From the NCBI GenBank assembly GCA_945870115.1, contig CAMBRH010000105.1:1-10596 (forward strand): 10,596 bases of DNA. Reading direction: 5' to 3'. The number at the start of each line of letters is the position of its first letter. The stretch's first letter is position 1. Origin of the DNA: Chitinophaga pinensis. GTDB lineage: Bacteria > Bacteroidota > Bacteroidia > Flavobacteriales_D > Crocinitomicaceae. Positions 1 through 5,180 of the stretch are shown here, one piece after another. The notes beneath the pieces were generated by a model. The model saw nothing but the letters and a program-made list of their open reading frames with translations, was not told where the DNA came from and made no database searches. The position numbers and the translations under genes are program-made.

Positions 1-774
1 CAATATCATTTCTTTAGAAACTTTTTGCATATCAGAAAATCTAAGACCTGTGTAGCAGCAGAAAAGGAATAAATCTACAGCCTTTTGCTCACTTGGATTT
101 ATAAAGTTGTGTTTTTCTAATTTGATGATTTCTTTTTCCTCTAGACTAATTATTGGTTTTTCTGTTTCTTTGTTTTTTCTTAAATAAGCCGAAAAATTAG
201 TTTGTGTATATTCATTTTTATACAACCAATTTAAAAAGGCCTTACAGTCTTTAATGTAGTTGTTTACATTTGCTATTTCTCCTTTTTCTATTTCAACTTT
301 TGCCTGATATTTCTCCAATTTCAACTTTGATAAATCATCAACAGAAGACCAAGATTTTTGCTCATTGAAAAAACTTAGTCTAATAGCTTTGGTTTGTAAT
401 GTTTTTGGGGCAAAATTTAGCTTACAGTATTCCAAATATTTTTCTGTTAATTGCAGTAAATCTTTTGTTTTATAAGAAACTTTTTTCCCCAGTAAAATTT
501 CGATTTGTTCCCTTATTTCTACTTCGGTAGGTACACGATTGTTTTTATCGATAATTTGCTTAATGAAATTATCGATTGTTGCTTTGAAATAATTTAATCG
601 CTCTCGAAGTATAATTGTACTATTAATTTTTCTCGGAAAACCATCCCCCCAATCTTTAATGGCTATTTTTTCTCCTGTTGAAATCCTAACTTGCTCATAT
701 TGGTGATGAAATAAAAAATAAATAGCTCCATCTTTATTTGTAGCTGATTTCTTTAGATAATACCTTGTTTCCAT
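1..774 (-). CDS. Tyrosine recombinase (integrase), N-terminal 258 residues, cut by the left edge
   Basis: The minus strand is open from an ATG at 774-772 to position 1, giving 258 codons with no stop. The visible protein begins METRYYLKKS. It has a short N-terminal arm-type domain (about 1-100), a helical core-binding domain (about 103-200; FAPKTLQTKAIRLSFF, VNNYIKDCKAFLNWLYKNEY), and then the start of the catalytic domain. The motif CCYTGLRFSDM places the first catalytic arginine at residue 245. The remaining catalytic residues (K, HxxR, H/W, Tyr) would lie beyond the window, so activity cannot be judged. This layout is typical of Bacteroidota integrases of roughly 370-420 residues that excise or insert mobile elements by site-specific recombination. 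The gene starts close to a probable element end (see 886-1036) and reads leftward into the presumed element. A GTG six codons upstream (792-790) is an alternative start, but the ATG fits better. Family call is confident; element type is unknown. Confidence 0.9.
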   Translation of the reverse strand, partial: METRYYLKKSATNKDGAIYFLFHHQYEQVRISTGEKIAIKDWGDGFPRKINSTIILRERLNYFKATIDNFIKQIIDKNNRVPTEVEIREQIEILLGKKVSYKTKDLLQLTEKYLEYCKLNFAPKTLQTKAIRLSFFNEQKSWSSVDDLSKLKLEKYQAKVEIEKGEIANVNNYIKDCKAFLNWLYKNEYTQTNFSAYLRKNKETEKPIISLEEKEIIKLEKHNFINPSEQKAVDLFLFCCYTGLRFSDMQKVSKEMIL

Positions 775-791
775 TTGAAATTCATTTCCCA

Positions 792-799
792 CAAAGTTA
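792..799 (-). promoter_or_regulatory. Integrase promoter -7 element (TAACTTTG)
   Basis: On the minus strand TAACTTTG matches the Bacteroidota -7 consensus TAnnTTTG exactly and lies 17 bases before the integrase ATG, giving a very short leader. No TTG/TTTG -33 element is present at the expected spacing. That place is occupied by the 12-bp tandem repeat at 803-826, which suggests activator or repressor control (inference). Confidence 0.55.
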
Positions 800-802
800 T
801 AT

Positions 803-826
803 TATTCATGCACCTATTCATGCACC
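803..826. repeat. 12-bp perfect tandem direct repeat next to the integrase promoter
   Basis: TATTCATGCACC occurs twice head to tail (803-814 and 815-826), immediately upstream of the integrase -7 element. The repeat contains the near-palindrome TGCA. The position fits an operator or arm-type binding site for the integrase, an excisionase or an element regulator, but no family-specific site is recognised. Confidence 0.6.
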
Positions 827-853
827 TTATTTAAAAAGTTATTAACAGAAGTC

Positions 854-882
854 TTGTTTTTAATAGGTTTTTTTTTAATTTG
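854..882 (+). promoter_or_regulatory. Possible promoter reading into the first hairpin-terminator unit
   Basis: TTG (854-856), an 18-base spacer and TTAATTTG (875-882) resemble TTG-N17-23-TAnnTTTG with one mismatch at the second base of the -7 box. Transcription would begin around 888-890, at the start of the GCCC-TAGT-GGG hairpin, and end at the terminator at 906-933, giving an RNA of only about 45 nt. The T-rich context makes chance similarity likely. Confidence 0.3.
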
Positions 883-885
883 AAT

Positions 886-909
886 AGCCCTAGTGGGTCA
901 ACAGAAAAG
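886..909 (+). repeat. Copy 1 of duplicated hairpin motif; candidate attachment-site half
   Basis: The segment reads AGCCC-TAGTGGG-T-CAACAGAAAAG. It matches 1014-1036 (AGCCCC-TAGTGGG-CAACAGAAAG) apart from single-base indels. GCCC (887-890) can pair with GGGT (895-898) around a TAGT loop. Unlike copy 2, the upstream sequence shows no similarity to the long hairpin at 947-1018. Copy 1 therefore looks like a detached 3' end, as expected at the far end of an element inserted into an RNA gene's 3' end. That role is inferred. Confidence 0.5.
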
Positions 910-933
910 GAGAGTTTTTACTCTCCTTTTTTT
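906..933 (+). terminator. Strong intrinsic terminator after copy 1
   Basis: A perfect 9-bp stem, AAAGGAGAG (906-914) with CTCTCCTTT (921-929), encloses a TTTTTA loop and runs into a T tract (927-933). The T tract is on the plus strand, so it ends rightward transcription. It directly follows the CAACAGAAA part of the duplicated motif. Confidence 0.85.
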
Positions 934-1013
934 ATTAAATAAAATTGGGCGAGAACGTTTATGCCGATTGATTTTTTCAAGGGAAGCATGACCGTAGAAA
1001 AAACATATCGGTA

Positions 1014-1036
1014 AGCCCCTAGTGGGCAACAGAAAG
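1014..1036 (+). repeat. Copy 2 of duplicated hairpin motif
   Basis: AGCCCC-TAGTGGG-CAACAGAAAG is nearly identical to 886-909, about 128 bases upstream. Here it forms the 3' part of the candidate small RNA. GCCC (1015-1018) can pair either with GGGC at 1024-1027 or with GGGC at 947-950. Confidence 0.55.
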
Positions 1037-1062
1037 TCTTTCAGAAATGGAAGGCTTTTTTT
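1033..1062 (+). terminator. Intrinsic terminator after copy 2
   Basis: AGTCTTTC (1035-1042) pairs with GGAAGGCT (1049-1056) with two G·U pairs around an AGAAAT loop, extended by two A-T pairs, and is followed by a T tract (1056-1062). The stem sequence differs from the terminator at 906-933, although the motif before each terminator is conserved. Confidence 0.75.
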
Positions 1063-1103
1063 GTTTATAACTGTTTATGTTAAAATTAAGATTCTAAAAA
1101 AAA

Positions 1104-1131
1104 TTGATTTCAATATTTATGGTTATTTTTG
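1104..1131 (+). promoter_or_regulatory. Bacteroidota-type promoter for the lipoprotein gene
   Basis: TTG (1104-1106), a 17-base spacer and TATTTTTG (1124-1131) match the TTG-N17-23-TAnnTTTG pattern exactly. The predicted start near 1137 leaves a leader of about 25 bases before the ATG at 1162, which is normal for this group. Confidence 0.6.
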
Positions 1132-1161
1132 AAGTAATATTAAACCAAATACCCAAGCACT

Positions 1162-1941
1162 ATGAAAAATTTTTTAAGCAAAATTTTACTTACAGTTTTG
1201 ATTTTTTCAATTTCTGCCTGCAATACCAAAGAAATAGATAAATTGGTTTCTTTGAAAAATTCAAAAATAACAATTCTAGAAAAAAAGGACAAGGAAATTT
1301 TTCAATATTGGGAATTTGAAAATAAATCTTTTTTATGGGAAAATGATTTAGGTCAAATTAGAGATTTAGAGTTCTTTCAAGATTCATTAAAAAAAATTTT
1401 AGGAACAACAAAGTTTAAGGAAGTGCTGAAAAAAGAACAAAGAAACAAAAGCTTTAATATAATTCCATTTGAATCCGAAAATGGAGATTCAATAAATGCT
1501 GAATTAGTCCATTCTGGTAAAATAGGAAAAATTAGAAAGATGAATTTTCTAGAAGCACAATTGTTAAACTATCAAATTTCAAGATATCCGTTGTTAAATC
1601 ATCCAACTGAATTTCATGGCTTTATAATGTCAAATAAAGCTCTAAAACGCATAAGAGTTTATTTTGCGGCAAGTGATCAGCCTTGGCCACCTAAACCGCA
1701 TTTAATTATTGATGCCATTGAAAAAGATTTAAAAAAAGGATGGAAACTAAAGTTTCATTTACACAATCACTATGAACCAAAATCAAATAACTATTTAGGA
1801 ATTCTTGCACCAAGCATGACAGATGCACATTATTACAACATGTTAAAAGAAGAATATAAGATTGAAAAAGCAATCATTACAAATGGTTTTAACACGGTTG
1901 AAATTAAAGCAAATGATTTTAATAGATTAAAAGCAAATTGA
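1162..1941 (+). CDS. Lipoprotein with a JAMM/MPN-like metallopeptidase motif (putative)
   Basis: The 259-residue product starts with a classical lipoprotein signal: charged MKNFLSK, a hydrophobic core, and ISAC with Cys20 as the lipidation site. The mature protein should be membrane-anchored outside the cytoplasm. No family is recognised with certainty for the whole protein. The C-terminal half has the order E150-x-x-G (EFHGFI), a strand (RIRVYFA), GWKLKFHLHNH with H199/H201/H203, and PSMTD with S218 and D221. This resembles the JAMM zinc motif (Glu, HxH, then SxxD), although the distance from the histidines to the serine is longer than usual (14 residues from H203). A JAMM-like protease or deubiquitinase-like hydrolase is therefore a hypothesis, not an assignment. 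It stands alone, with its own promoter upstream and a weak hairpin downstream. AT content and codon use look like the neighbouring genes. The start is fixed by the signal peptide. Confidence 0.8.
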   Translation: MKNFLSKILLTVLIFSISACNTKEIDKLVSLKNSKITILEKKDKEIFQYWEFENKSFLWENDLGQIRDLEFFQDSLKKILGTTKFKEVLKKEQRNKSFNIIPFESENGDSINAELVHSGKIGKIRKMNFLEAQLLNYQISRYPLLNHPTEFHGFIMSNKALKRIRVYFAASDQPWPPKPHLIIDAIEKDLKKGWKLKFHLHNHYEPKSNNYLGILAPSMTDAHYYNMLKEEYKIEKAIITNGFNTVEIKANDFNRLKAN

Positions 1942-2090
1942 ATTTCAATGTTGTATTATACCAACATTATTAACACTTTAATAATTTAATATTGGTTTTT
2001 CCATTTTTATAACTTTTTAATTATGGAATGTATAGACTATTTTTTGAGCTAAAAACAAGCTAATAATAAAATAACCTTAAAAACAAAAAT
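1942..2090. other. Gene-free AT-rich gap with one small hairpin
   Basis: AATGTTG (1947-1953) can pair with CAACATT (1962-1968) just after the lipoprotein stop codon. No T tract follows, so it is at best a weak 3' transcript end. The rest is AT-rich; I see no open frame, repeat or promoter with a convincing match. Confidence 0.4.
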
Positions 2091-2116
2091 AGGAACTCAT
2101 TTCTAAGTTCCTTTTT
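2091..2116 (-). terminator. Terminator of the tRNA-Met transcript, possibly bidirectional
   Basis: AGGAACT (2091-2097) pairs with AGTTCCT (2106-2112) around an 8-base loop. Reading leftward it is followed by an interrupted T run (ATTTTTGTTTTT on the minus strand), placing termination just after the tRNA. The plus strand also has TTTTT at 2112-2116, so it could stop rightward transcripts from the lipoprotein gene. Confidence 0.8.
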
Positions 2117-2117
2117 G

Positions 2118-2191
2118 TAGCGAGAGGGAGATTTGAACTCCCGACCTCCGGGTTATGAATCCGGCGCTCTAACCAACTGAGCTACCTCGCC
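2118..2191 (-). tRNA. tRNA-Met (CAT), elongator type
   Basis: The minus strand folds as a full 74-nt cloverleaf. The acceptor stem is GGCGAGG with TCTCGCT, the D arm GCTC-AGTTGGTTA-GAGC, the anticodon loop TTCATAA, the variable loop AGGTC, the T arm GGGAG-TTCAAAT-CTCCC, and the discriminator base A. The anticodon is CAT. It has a paired first base and lacks the GGG/CCC anticodon-stem pairs of initiator tRNA, so it is read as elongator methionine. A lysidine-modified Ile2 tRNA also has CAT and cannot be fully excluded. The top of the anticodon stem has an A·C mismatch. CCA is not encoded. It is the only tRNA in its transcript as far as seen. Confidence 0.93.
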
Positions 2192-2201
2192 ATTTATATT
2201 T

Positions 2202-2302
2202 TAGTTCCAACTGAGTCCCGAAAAGTAGAAATTTTCAATTTCTTAAACTTTTCGTGGATTCTCAAATTGATAAGAAACTTTGTTTCAATCAATTTGGAAC
2301 TA
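2202..2302 (-). ncRNA. Three-way-junction leader between the promoter and tRNA-Met
   Basis: An outer 9-bp perfect stem, TAGTTCCAA (2202-2210) with TTGGAACTA (2294-2302), encloses two hairpins. Hairpin one is CGAAAAGT (2219-2226) with ACTTTTCG (2247-2254), continued by AGAAATT (2227-2233) with AATTTCT (2237-2243). Hairpin two is ATTGAT (2266-2271) with ATCAAT (2288-2293), continued by GAAAC (2274-2278) with GTTTC (2282-2286). The element sits about 50 bases after the promoter and 10 bases before the tRNA, so it should be transcribed with it. It may be a processed small RNA, a tRNA maturation leader or a remnant of an inverted-repeat element. Pairing is seen; the role is inferred. Confidence 0.5.
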
Positions 2303-2349
2303 CCTCGTTATAAAGCAAATTTAACTTTAAAAAATGTCGTTTGCGGGTG

Positions 2350-2380
2350 CAAAGATACTAACTTTTTTAAATTTTCAAAA
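2350..2380 (-). promoter_or_regulatory. Strong promoter of the tRNA-Met transcript
   Basis: On the minus strand TTTTG (2380-2376), an 18-base spacer and TATCTTTG (2357-2350) match the Bacteroidota consensus, followed by the GC-rich stretch CACCCGC. Initiation should fall around 2344, about 150 bases before the tRNA 5' end; the structured element at 2202-2302 fills most of that leader. Confidence 0.8.
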
Positions 2381-2412
2381 TGCTTATTAATAAAATTTAT
2401 TTTTATTTTTAA

Positions 2413-3162
2413 TTAAGATCTGTCTGCTTCAAACAAAATTTTTGTTTTATGCTTTAATGTTCTTAAAATCAAGGTAATTAAAATTGCAATACCAACAATT
2501 ATTCCTTGATACATTTCAAATTTAATTTCACCAGATTCAAAAACTGACTTCACAAAGTCAATAAAAACAAAAGAAATAATTGTGGCTGTAACTCCAGAAT
2601 ATTCTCTTCTCAAAATTGTTTTCATGGAAAATTTAATTGGCGTTTTTTCATAATTTTTAAAACTAGGAATAAATGCAGGAATTTTCATTGACCAGTCAAT
2701 ATAATCTTGCCCGAATTTTCTCTCCAAAAAACGTTCTTCAGCAAACATAATTCTTTCGTAATACAGCCAAAATAATAAAGTTGCAATGATTACAAACCAA
2801 ATATTACAAGTATAAATGATAATACCAATCCACATGAAATAATTCCCCAAATAAAGCGGGTGTCTTAAGGTAGAATAAATCCCTTTTGTGTTCAAAGCTT
2901 CAGCAACTTGTTCCTGGGTATTTCTTCCAGAAGTTTCTTTATTGCTCGTTCCAATAGCAACCGCACGAATATATTGTCCGAAAAAAGAAATAAAAATCGC
3001 AAAACTAGTTAAGATTAATTTTAATGTTGGATTTTCATCAAACAACTTATAATCAGTGAAATAAATGACTGGTATTGCAGATAAAAAAAGTACTATTGGG
3101 AACTGTCCACGATACTTGAATAAAAAATTTCCATTTTTTTCTAAAGAATGTAATAACGCCAT
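2413..3162 (-). CDS. Isoprenylcysteine carboxyl methyltransferase/PEMT-family membrane methyltransferase
   Basis: The 249-residue product is an integral membrane protein with hydrophobic segments at about 20-37, 47-68, 106-134 (probably two), 190-205 and 216-233. The family signature is clear: TKGIYSTLRHPLYLGNYFMWIG with R100-H101-P102, then EERFLERKFGQDYIDW (142-157) and IPAFIPSF. In this family the RHPxY segment and the downstream glutamate contact S-adenosylmethionine, and the enzyme methylates lipid-like or isoprenylated substrates at the membrane. Bacterial members have mixed and mostly unknown substrates, so none is proposed. The extra C-terminal part after about 180 is less conserved in type and adds two membrane segments. 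It is divergent from the START-like gene, with about 64 bases between start codons, and stands alone on its strand apart from the tRNA unit downstream. Confidence 0.85.
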   Translation of the reverse strand: MALLHSLEKNGNFLFKYRGQFPIVLFLSAIPVIYFTDYKLFDENPTLKLILTSFAIFISFFGQYIRAVAIGTSNKETSGRNTQEQVAEALNTKGIYSTLRHPLYLGNYFMWIGIIIYTCNIWFVIIATLLFWLYYERIMFAEERFLERKFGQDYIDWSMKIPAFIPSFKNYEKTPIKFSMKTILRREYSGVTATIISFVFIDFVKSVFESGEIKFEMYQGIIVGIAILITLILRTLKHKTKILFEADRS

Positions 3163-3201
3163 TGAAAAGATTTATGTATATTTAAAAACTTATTTTGAGT
3201 G

Positions 3202-3209
3202 CAAATTTA
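3202..3209 (-). promoter_or_regulatory. -7 element for the membrane methyltransferase gene
   Basis: TAAATTTG on the minus strand is an exact TAnnTTTG match, 40 bases before the ATG at 3162-3160. No -33 TTG is found at standard spacing. In the other direction TTATTTTG (3190-3197) is a one-mismatch -7 box that could serve the START-like gene. Confidence 0.45.
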
Positions 3210-3226
3210 CAAATTGAATTACAATT

Positions 3227-3616
3227 ATGGGCGAAAAAAGAAAAATAGAATTAGAATATTTACTAAAAACATCACTCAAAGTCTTTGAAAACATGTTATT
3301 TACTCCTAGTGGATTAGCAGAATGGTTTGCAGAAGATGTCAATGTGAAAGATGATATTTATAATTTTCATTGGGATGGAAGTGATGAAAAAGCAAGATTA
3401 TTAGGGAAAAAACAAGGACATTTTATAAAATGGCAATGGTTAAAAGATGAAGAAGAAGGTTTAGATACCTATTTTCAAATGGAATGCACTGTAGATTCAA
3501 TGACTAAAGCATTGGTTTTGAATATTACTGATTTTGCTGACGAAGAAGATTATGATGAAATTAAAATGTTATGGGAATCTGCGGTGCATGAATTAAAAAG
3601 AGTATTAGGAGCTTAA
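3227..3616 (+). CDS. START-like domain protein (small, cytoplasmic)
   Basis: A 129-residue protein without signal peptide or membrane segment. It follows the single-domain START/AHSA1-like pattern: an N-terminal strand (KIELEYLLKTS), a helix with PSGLAEWFAEDVNV (27-40), alternating short strands (YNFHWDG, GHFIKWQWL, YFQMECTVD, ALVLNITDF), and a long C-terminal helix (DYDEIKMLWESAVHELKRVLG). The segment resembling 'GLAxWFAxxV' is typical of the AHSA1/START-like group and lies at the mouth of the ligand-binding cavity in that fold. Bacteroidota carry a compact START-like family of this length. Its ligand is not known, and this sequence does not reveal one. It precedes the lptF/G-like gene with a 115-base gap that contains its own promoter and an inverted repeat, so co-transcription is possible but not required. 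Confidence 0.8.
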   Translation: MGEKRKIELEYLLKTSLKVFENMLFTPSGLAEWFAEDVNVKDDIYNFHWDGSDEKARLLGKKQGHFIKWQWLKDEEEGLDTYFQMECTVDSMTKALVLNITDFADEEDYDEIKMLWESAVHELKRVLGA

Positions 3617-3626
3617 ATTTAATTTT

Positions 3627-3697
3627 GAGTTATGAATAATGAATTATAAATATTAAATAATCTTATATTCATAATCCATCATTACAAATTCATTATT
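3627..3697. repeat. Heptamer repeats arranged as an inverted repeat
   Basis: After the START-like gene, three 7-base units (GAGTTAT, GAATAAT, GAATTAT; 3627-3647) are followed by similar units in the opposite orientation (about 3667-3697). AATAATGAATT (3635-3645) and AATTCATTATT (3687-3697) form a perfect 11-bp inverted repeat 41 bases apart. It may end the upstream transcript, but no clean T tract follows the stem. Related units occur at 8875-8902 and 10461-10516. Confidence 0.6.
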
Positions 3698-3704
3698 ATA
3701 TTTT

Positions 3705-3712
3705 TACTTTTG
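3705..3712 (+). promoter_or_regulatory. -7 element for the LptF/G permease gene
   Basis: TACTTTTG matches TAnnTTTG exactly and lies 19 bases before the TTG start codon at 3732. No -33 TTG is present at the usual distance. The leader would be only about 12-14 bases long. Confidence 0.5.
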
Positions 3713-3731
3713 TCAAAAAATCTGAATTGAA

Positions 3732-5180
3732 TTGAAAAAATTATATATTTTCAGTATTCGTTCTTTTGTAGGACCTTTTGTTGTTACCTTTTGCATATCG
3801 ATGTTTATGCTGATAATGCAATTTCTATGGAAATACATTGATGATTTAATGGGCAAAGGAATTGATACTTTATTGATTTTAGAATTATTCTTTTATGTAT
3901 CAGCATCACTAATTCCGTTAGCCCTGCCCCTAGCGATTTTGTTATCATCAATTATGGTAATGGGAAATTTTGCTGAAAACAATGAACTGACAGCGTTGAA
4001 ATCCGCTGGGATGTCCCTATTTAAAATAATGCGTCCTTTGACTTTTGTTGTTGTCTTAATTTGTATTGGCACTTTTCTTTTTTCTAATTTTGTGATTCCT
4101 GTTGCAAATTTAAAGTGGCGTTCCTTAATTTATGATATTCAAGAAACGAAAATCGCAACCATTTTAACTCCAGGAACATATACAACGGTCCTAGACGGTT
4201 ATGCAATTAAAATCAAAGAAGGAAACGATCAATTATTTAAAGAAATAACAATTCATGACCACACAGATCCTTTGGTTGTAAAGACAATTAAAGCTGAATC
4301 AGGTGAAGTTTTCAAATCAAAAAATGGTTCTTATTTATTTTTTAAATTGACAAATGGGGAAGTTTTTGAAGAGCTTGCAAGTAATCAGACTGCTGATGTC
4401 GCACAATCTGGTAACTTTTATCCTAGCAGAAGAACTTCATTTAAAAATTCAAGTTACAAAATAGATTTATCAGGATTCAAAATCAACAGAAGCGACGAAG
4501 ATTTGTTTAAAAACCAATACGAAATGTGGAATGTTTTTCAAATAGATCACGCGCTTGATTCAATTCAAGATGGTGCCATGACTATCCGAAAAAACTTCAT
4601 TCAAAACATTGAAAATGATCACATTTATTTTCAGTCGAATAATTTAGTAAAACAAGACGATGCGATTAAAAAGCAAATTAAAATAAAAGATACTATTAAT
4701 CCAAAAGTAGAAATAGTTAAAATTGACGAATTGGGAAAAAACGAATTAATTTTAGCTTACCAAAATTCCATTAGTAAAATCAGACGAAAAAATCAAAATT
4801 TAGATTCTCAAAAGGAATTTATGAATGCATTTCAAATTAGTTTAAGTCAATTTGAAATGGAATATCATAAAAAATTTGCATTAACCTTTGCAATTTTTGT
4901 TTTGTTCTTTGTCGGTGCACCACTTGGTGCTATTGTGAAAAAAGGTGGTTTTGGTGCTCCAGTTGTAATTGCAGCCTTACTATTTATGATGTATTATGTC
5001 TTAACTGAAATTGGTTTAGGACTTGCAGAATCAGGCTCTGTAACACCATTTGTAGGAGTTTGGCTGGCAACTTTTGTACTTGTTCCTGTTGCGCTAATTT
5101 TAATGAGAAGTGCGTCACTCGATTCTAAAGTATTCGATTTAGAAGCTTGGAAAAAAATGTTTAAATTAAAAAGAAAATGA
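3732..5180 (+). CDS. LptF/LptG family permease of the lipopolysaccharide export ABC transporter
   Basis: The 482-residue product has the YjgP/YjgQ architecture: three N-terminal membrane segments (about 11-33, 52-78, 101-124), a large periplasmic domain of about 250 residues (beta-jellyroll in this family), and three C-terminal segments (about 382-402, 408-428, 437-457). The cytoplasmic coupling region ENNELTALKSAGMSLFKIMRPL (83-103) and the EMEYHKKFALTFAIF...GAPLGAIVKKGGFG block (375-408) are strong family marks. LptF and LptG with LptB pull lipopolysaccharide from the inner membrane; sequence alone does not tell F from G here. The start is a TTG: an in-frame TGA at 3723-3725 rules out longer forms, and no ATG precedes the conserved MKKLYIFSIRSF-like N-terminus. 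It overlaps the next gene by 4 bases (ATGA), so the two are translationally coupled. Confidence 0.92.
   Translation: MKKLYIFSIRSFVGPFVVTFCISMFMLIMQFLWKYIDDLMGKGIDTLLILELFFYVSASLIPLALPLAILLSSIMVMGNFAENNELTALKSAGMSLFKIMRPLTFVVVLICIGTFLFSNFVIPVANLKWRSLIYDIQETKIATILTPGTYTTVLDGYAIKIKEGNDQLFKEITIHDHTDPLVVKTIKAESGEVFKSKNGSYLFFKLTNGEVFEELASNQTADVAQSGNFYPSRRTSFKNSSYKIDLSGFKINRSDEDLFKNQYEMWNVFQIDHALDSIQDGAMTIRKNFIQNIENDHIYFQSNNLVKQDDAIKKQIKIKDTINPKVEIVKIDELGKNELILAYQNSISKIRRKNQNLDSQKEFMNAFQISLSQFEMEYHKKFALTFAIFVLFFVGAPLGAIVKKGGFGAPVVIAALLFMMYYVLTEIGLGLAESGSVTPFVGVWLATFVLVPVALILMRSASLDSKVFDLEAWKKMFKLKRK

Larger units (their letters stand above)
947..1062 (+). ncRNA. Candidate structured small RNA, family not recognised
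   Basis: GGGC (947-950) can close on GCCC (1015-1018). Inside, TGCCGAT (962-968) pairs with ATCGGTA (1007-1013) with one G·U, then T969-G970 with C1004-A1005, then TTTTTTC (972-978) with GAAAAAA (997-1003). This makes a stem of about 16 bp with two single-base bulges and an 18-base apical region (979-996). A second small hairpin GCCC-CTAGT-GGGC (1015-1027) competes for the same GCCC, then CAACAGAAA and an intrinsic terminator (1035-1062) follow. The order of long stem, conserved hairpin and terminator is what a free-standing small RNA looks like. No good promoter is visible just upstream; TAAAATTG at 940-947 is a one-mismatch -7 box. It does not match signatures I know for SRP RNA, tmRNA, RNase P RNA or common riboswitches. 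The Rfam Flavo-1 model is one family worth comparing. Confidence 0.5.

Noticed and set aside
961..1011. Short reading frame MPIDFFKGSMTVEKTYR in the small-RNA region
   Set aside because: Only 16-17 codons, preceded by a stop, and it coincides with the long hairpin. The base pattern is better explained by RNA pairing than by coding.
947..1062. SRP (4.5S) RNA or tmRNA
   Set aside because: A GGAAGCA string occurs near 982-988, but the paired GGTCAGG-type partner of the SRP domain is missing. There is no tRNA-like end or tag reading frame for tmRNA.
1947..1968. Intrinsic terminator of the lipoprotein gene
   Set aside because: A 7-bp hairpin is present but no T tract follows; noted only as a weak transcript-end candidate.
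2118..2191. tRNA-Met as the integration site of the left-hand element
   Set aside because: The tRNA lies more than 1.3 kb from the integrase start, no copy of its 3' end is seen near the integrase, and the duplicated motif at 886/1014 is a better candidate.
2118..2191. Initiator tRNA-fMet
   Set aside because: The first acceptor base is paired and the anticodon stem lacks the three G-C pairs typical of initiators.
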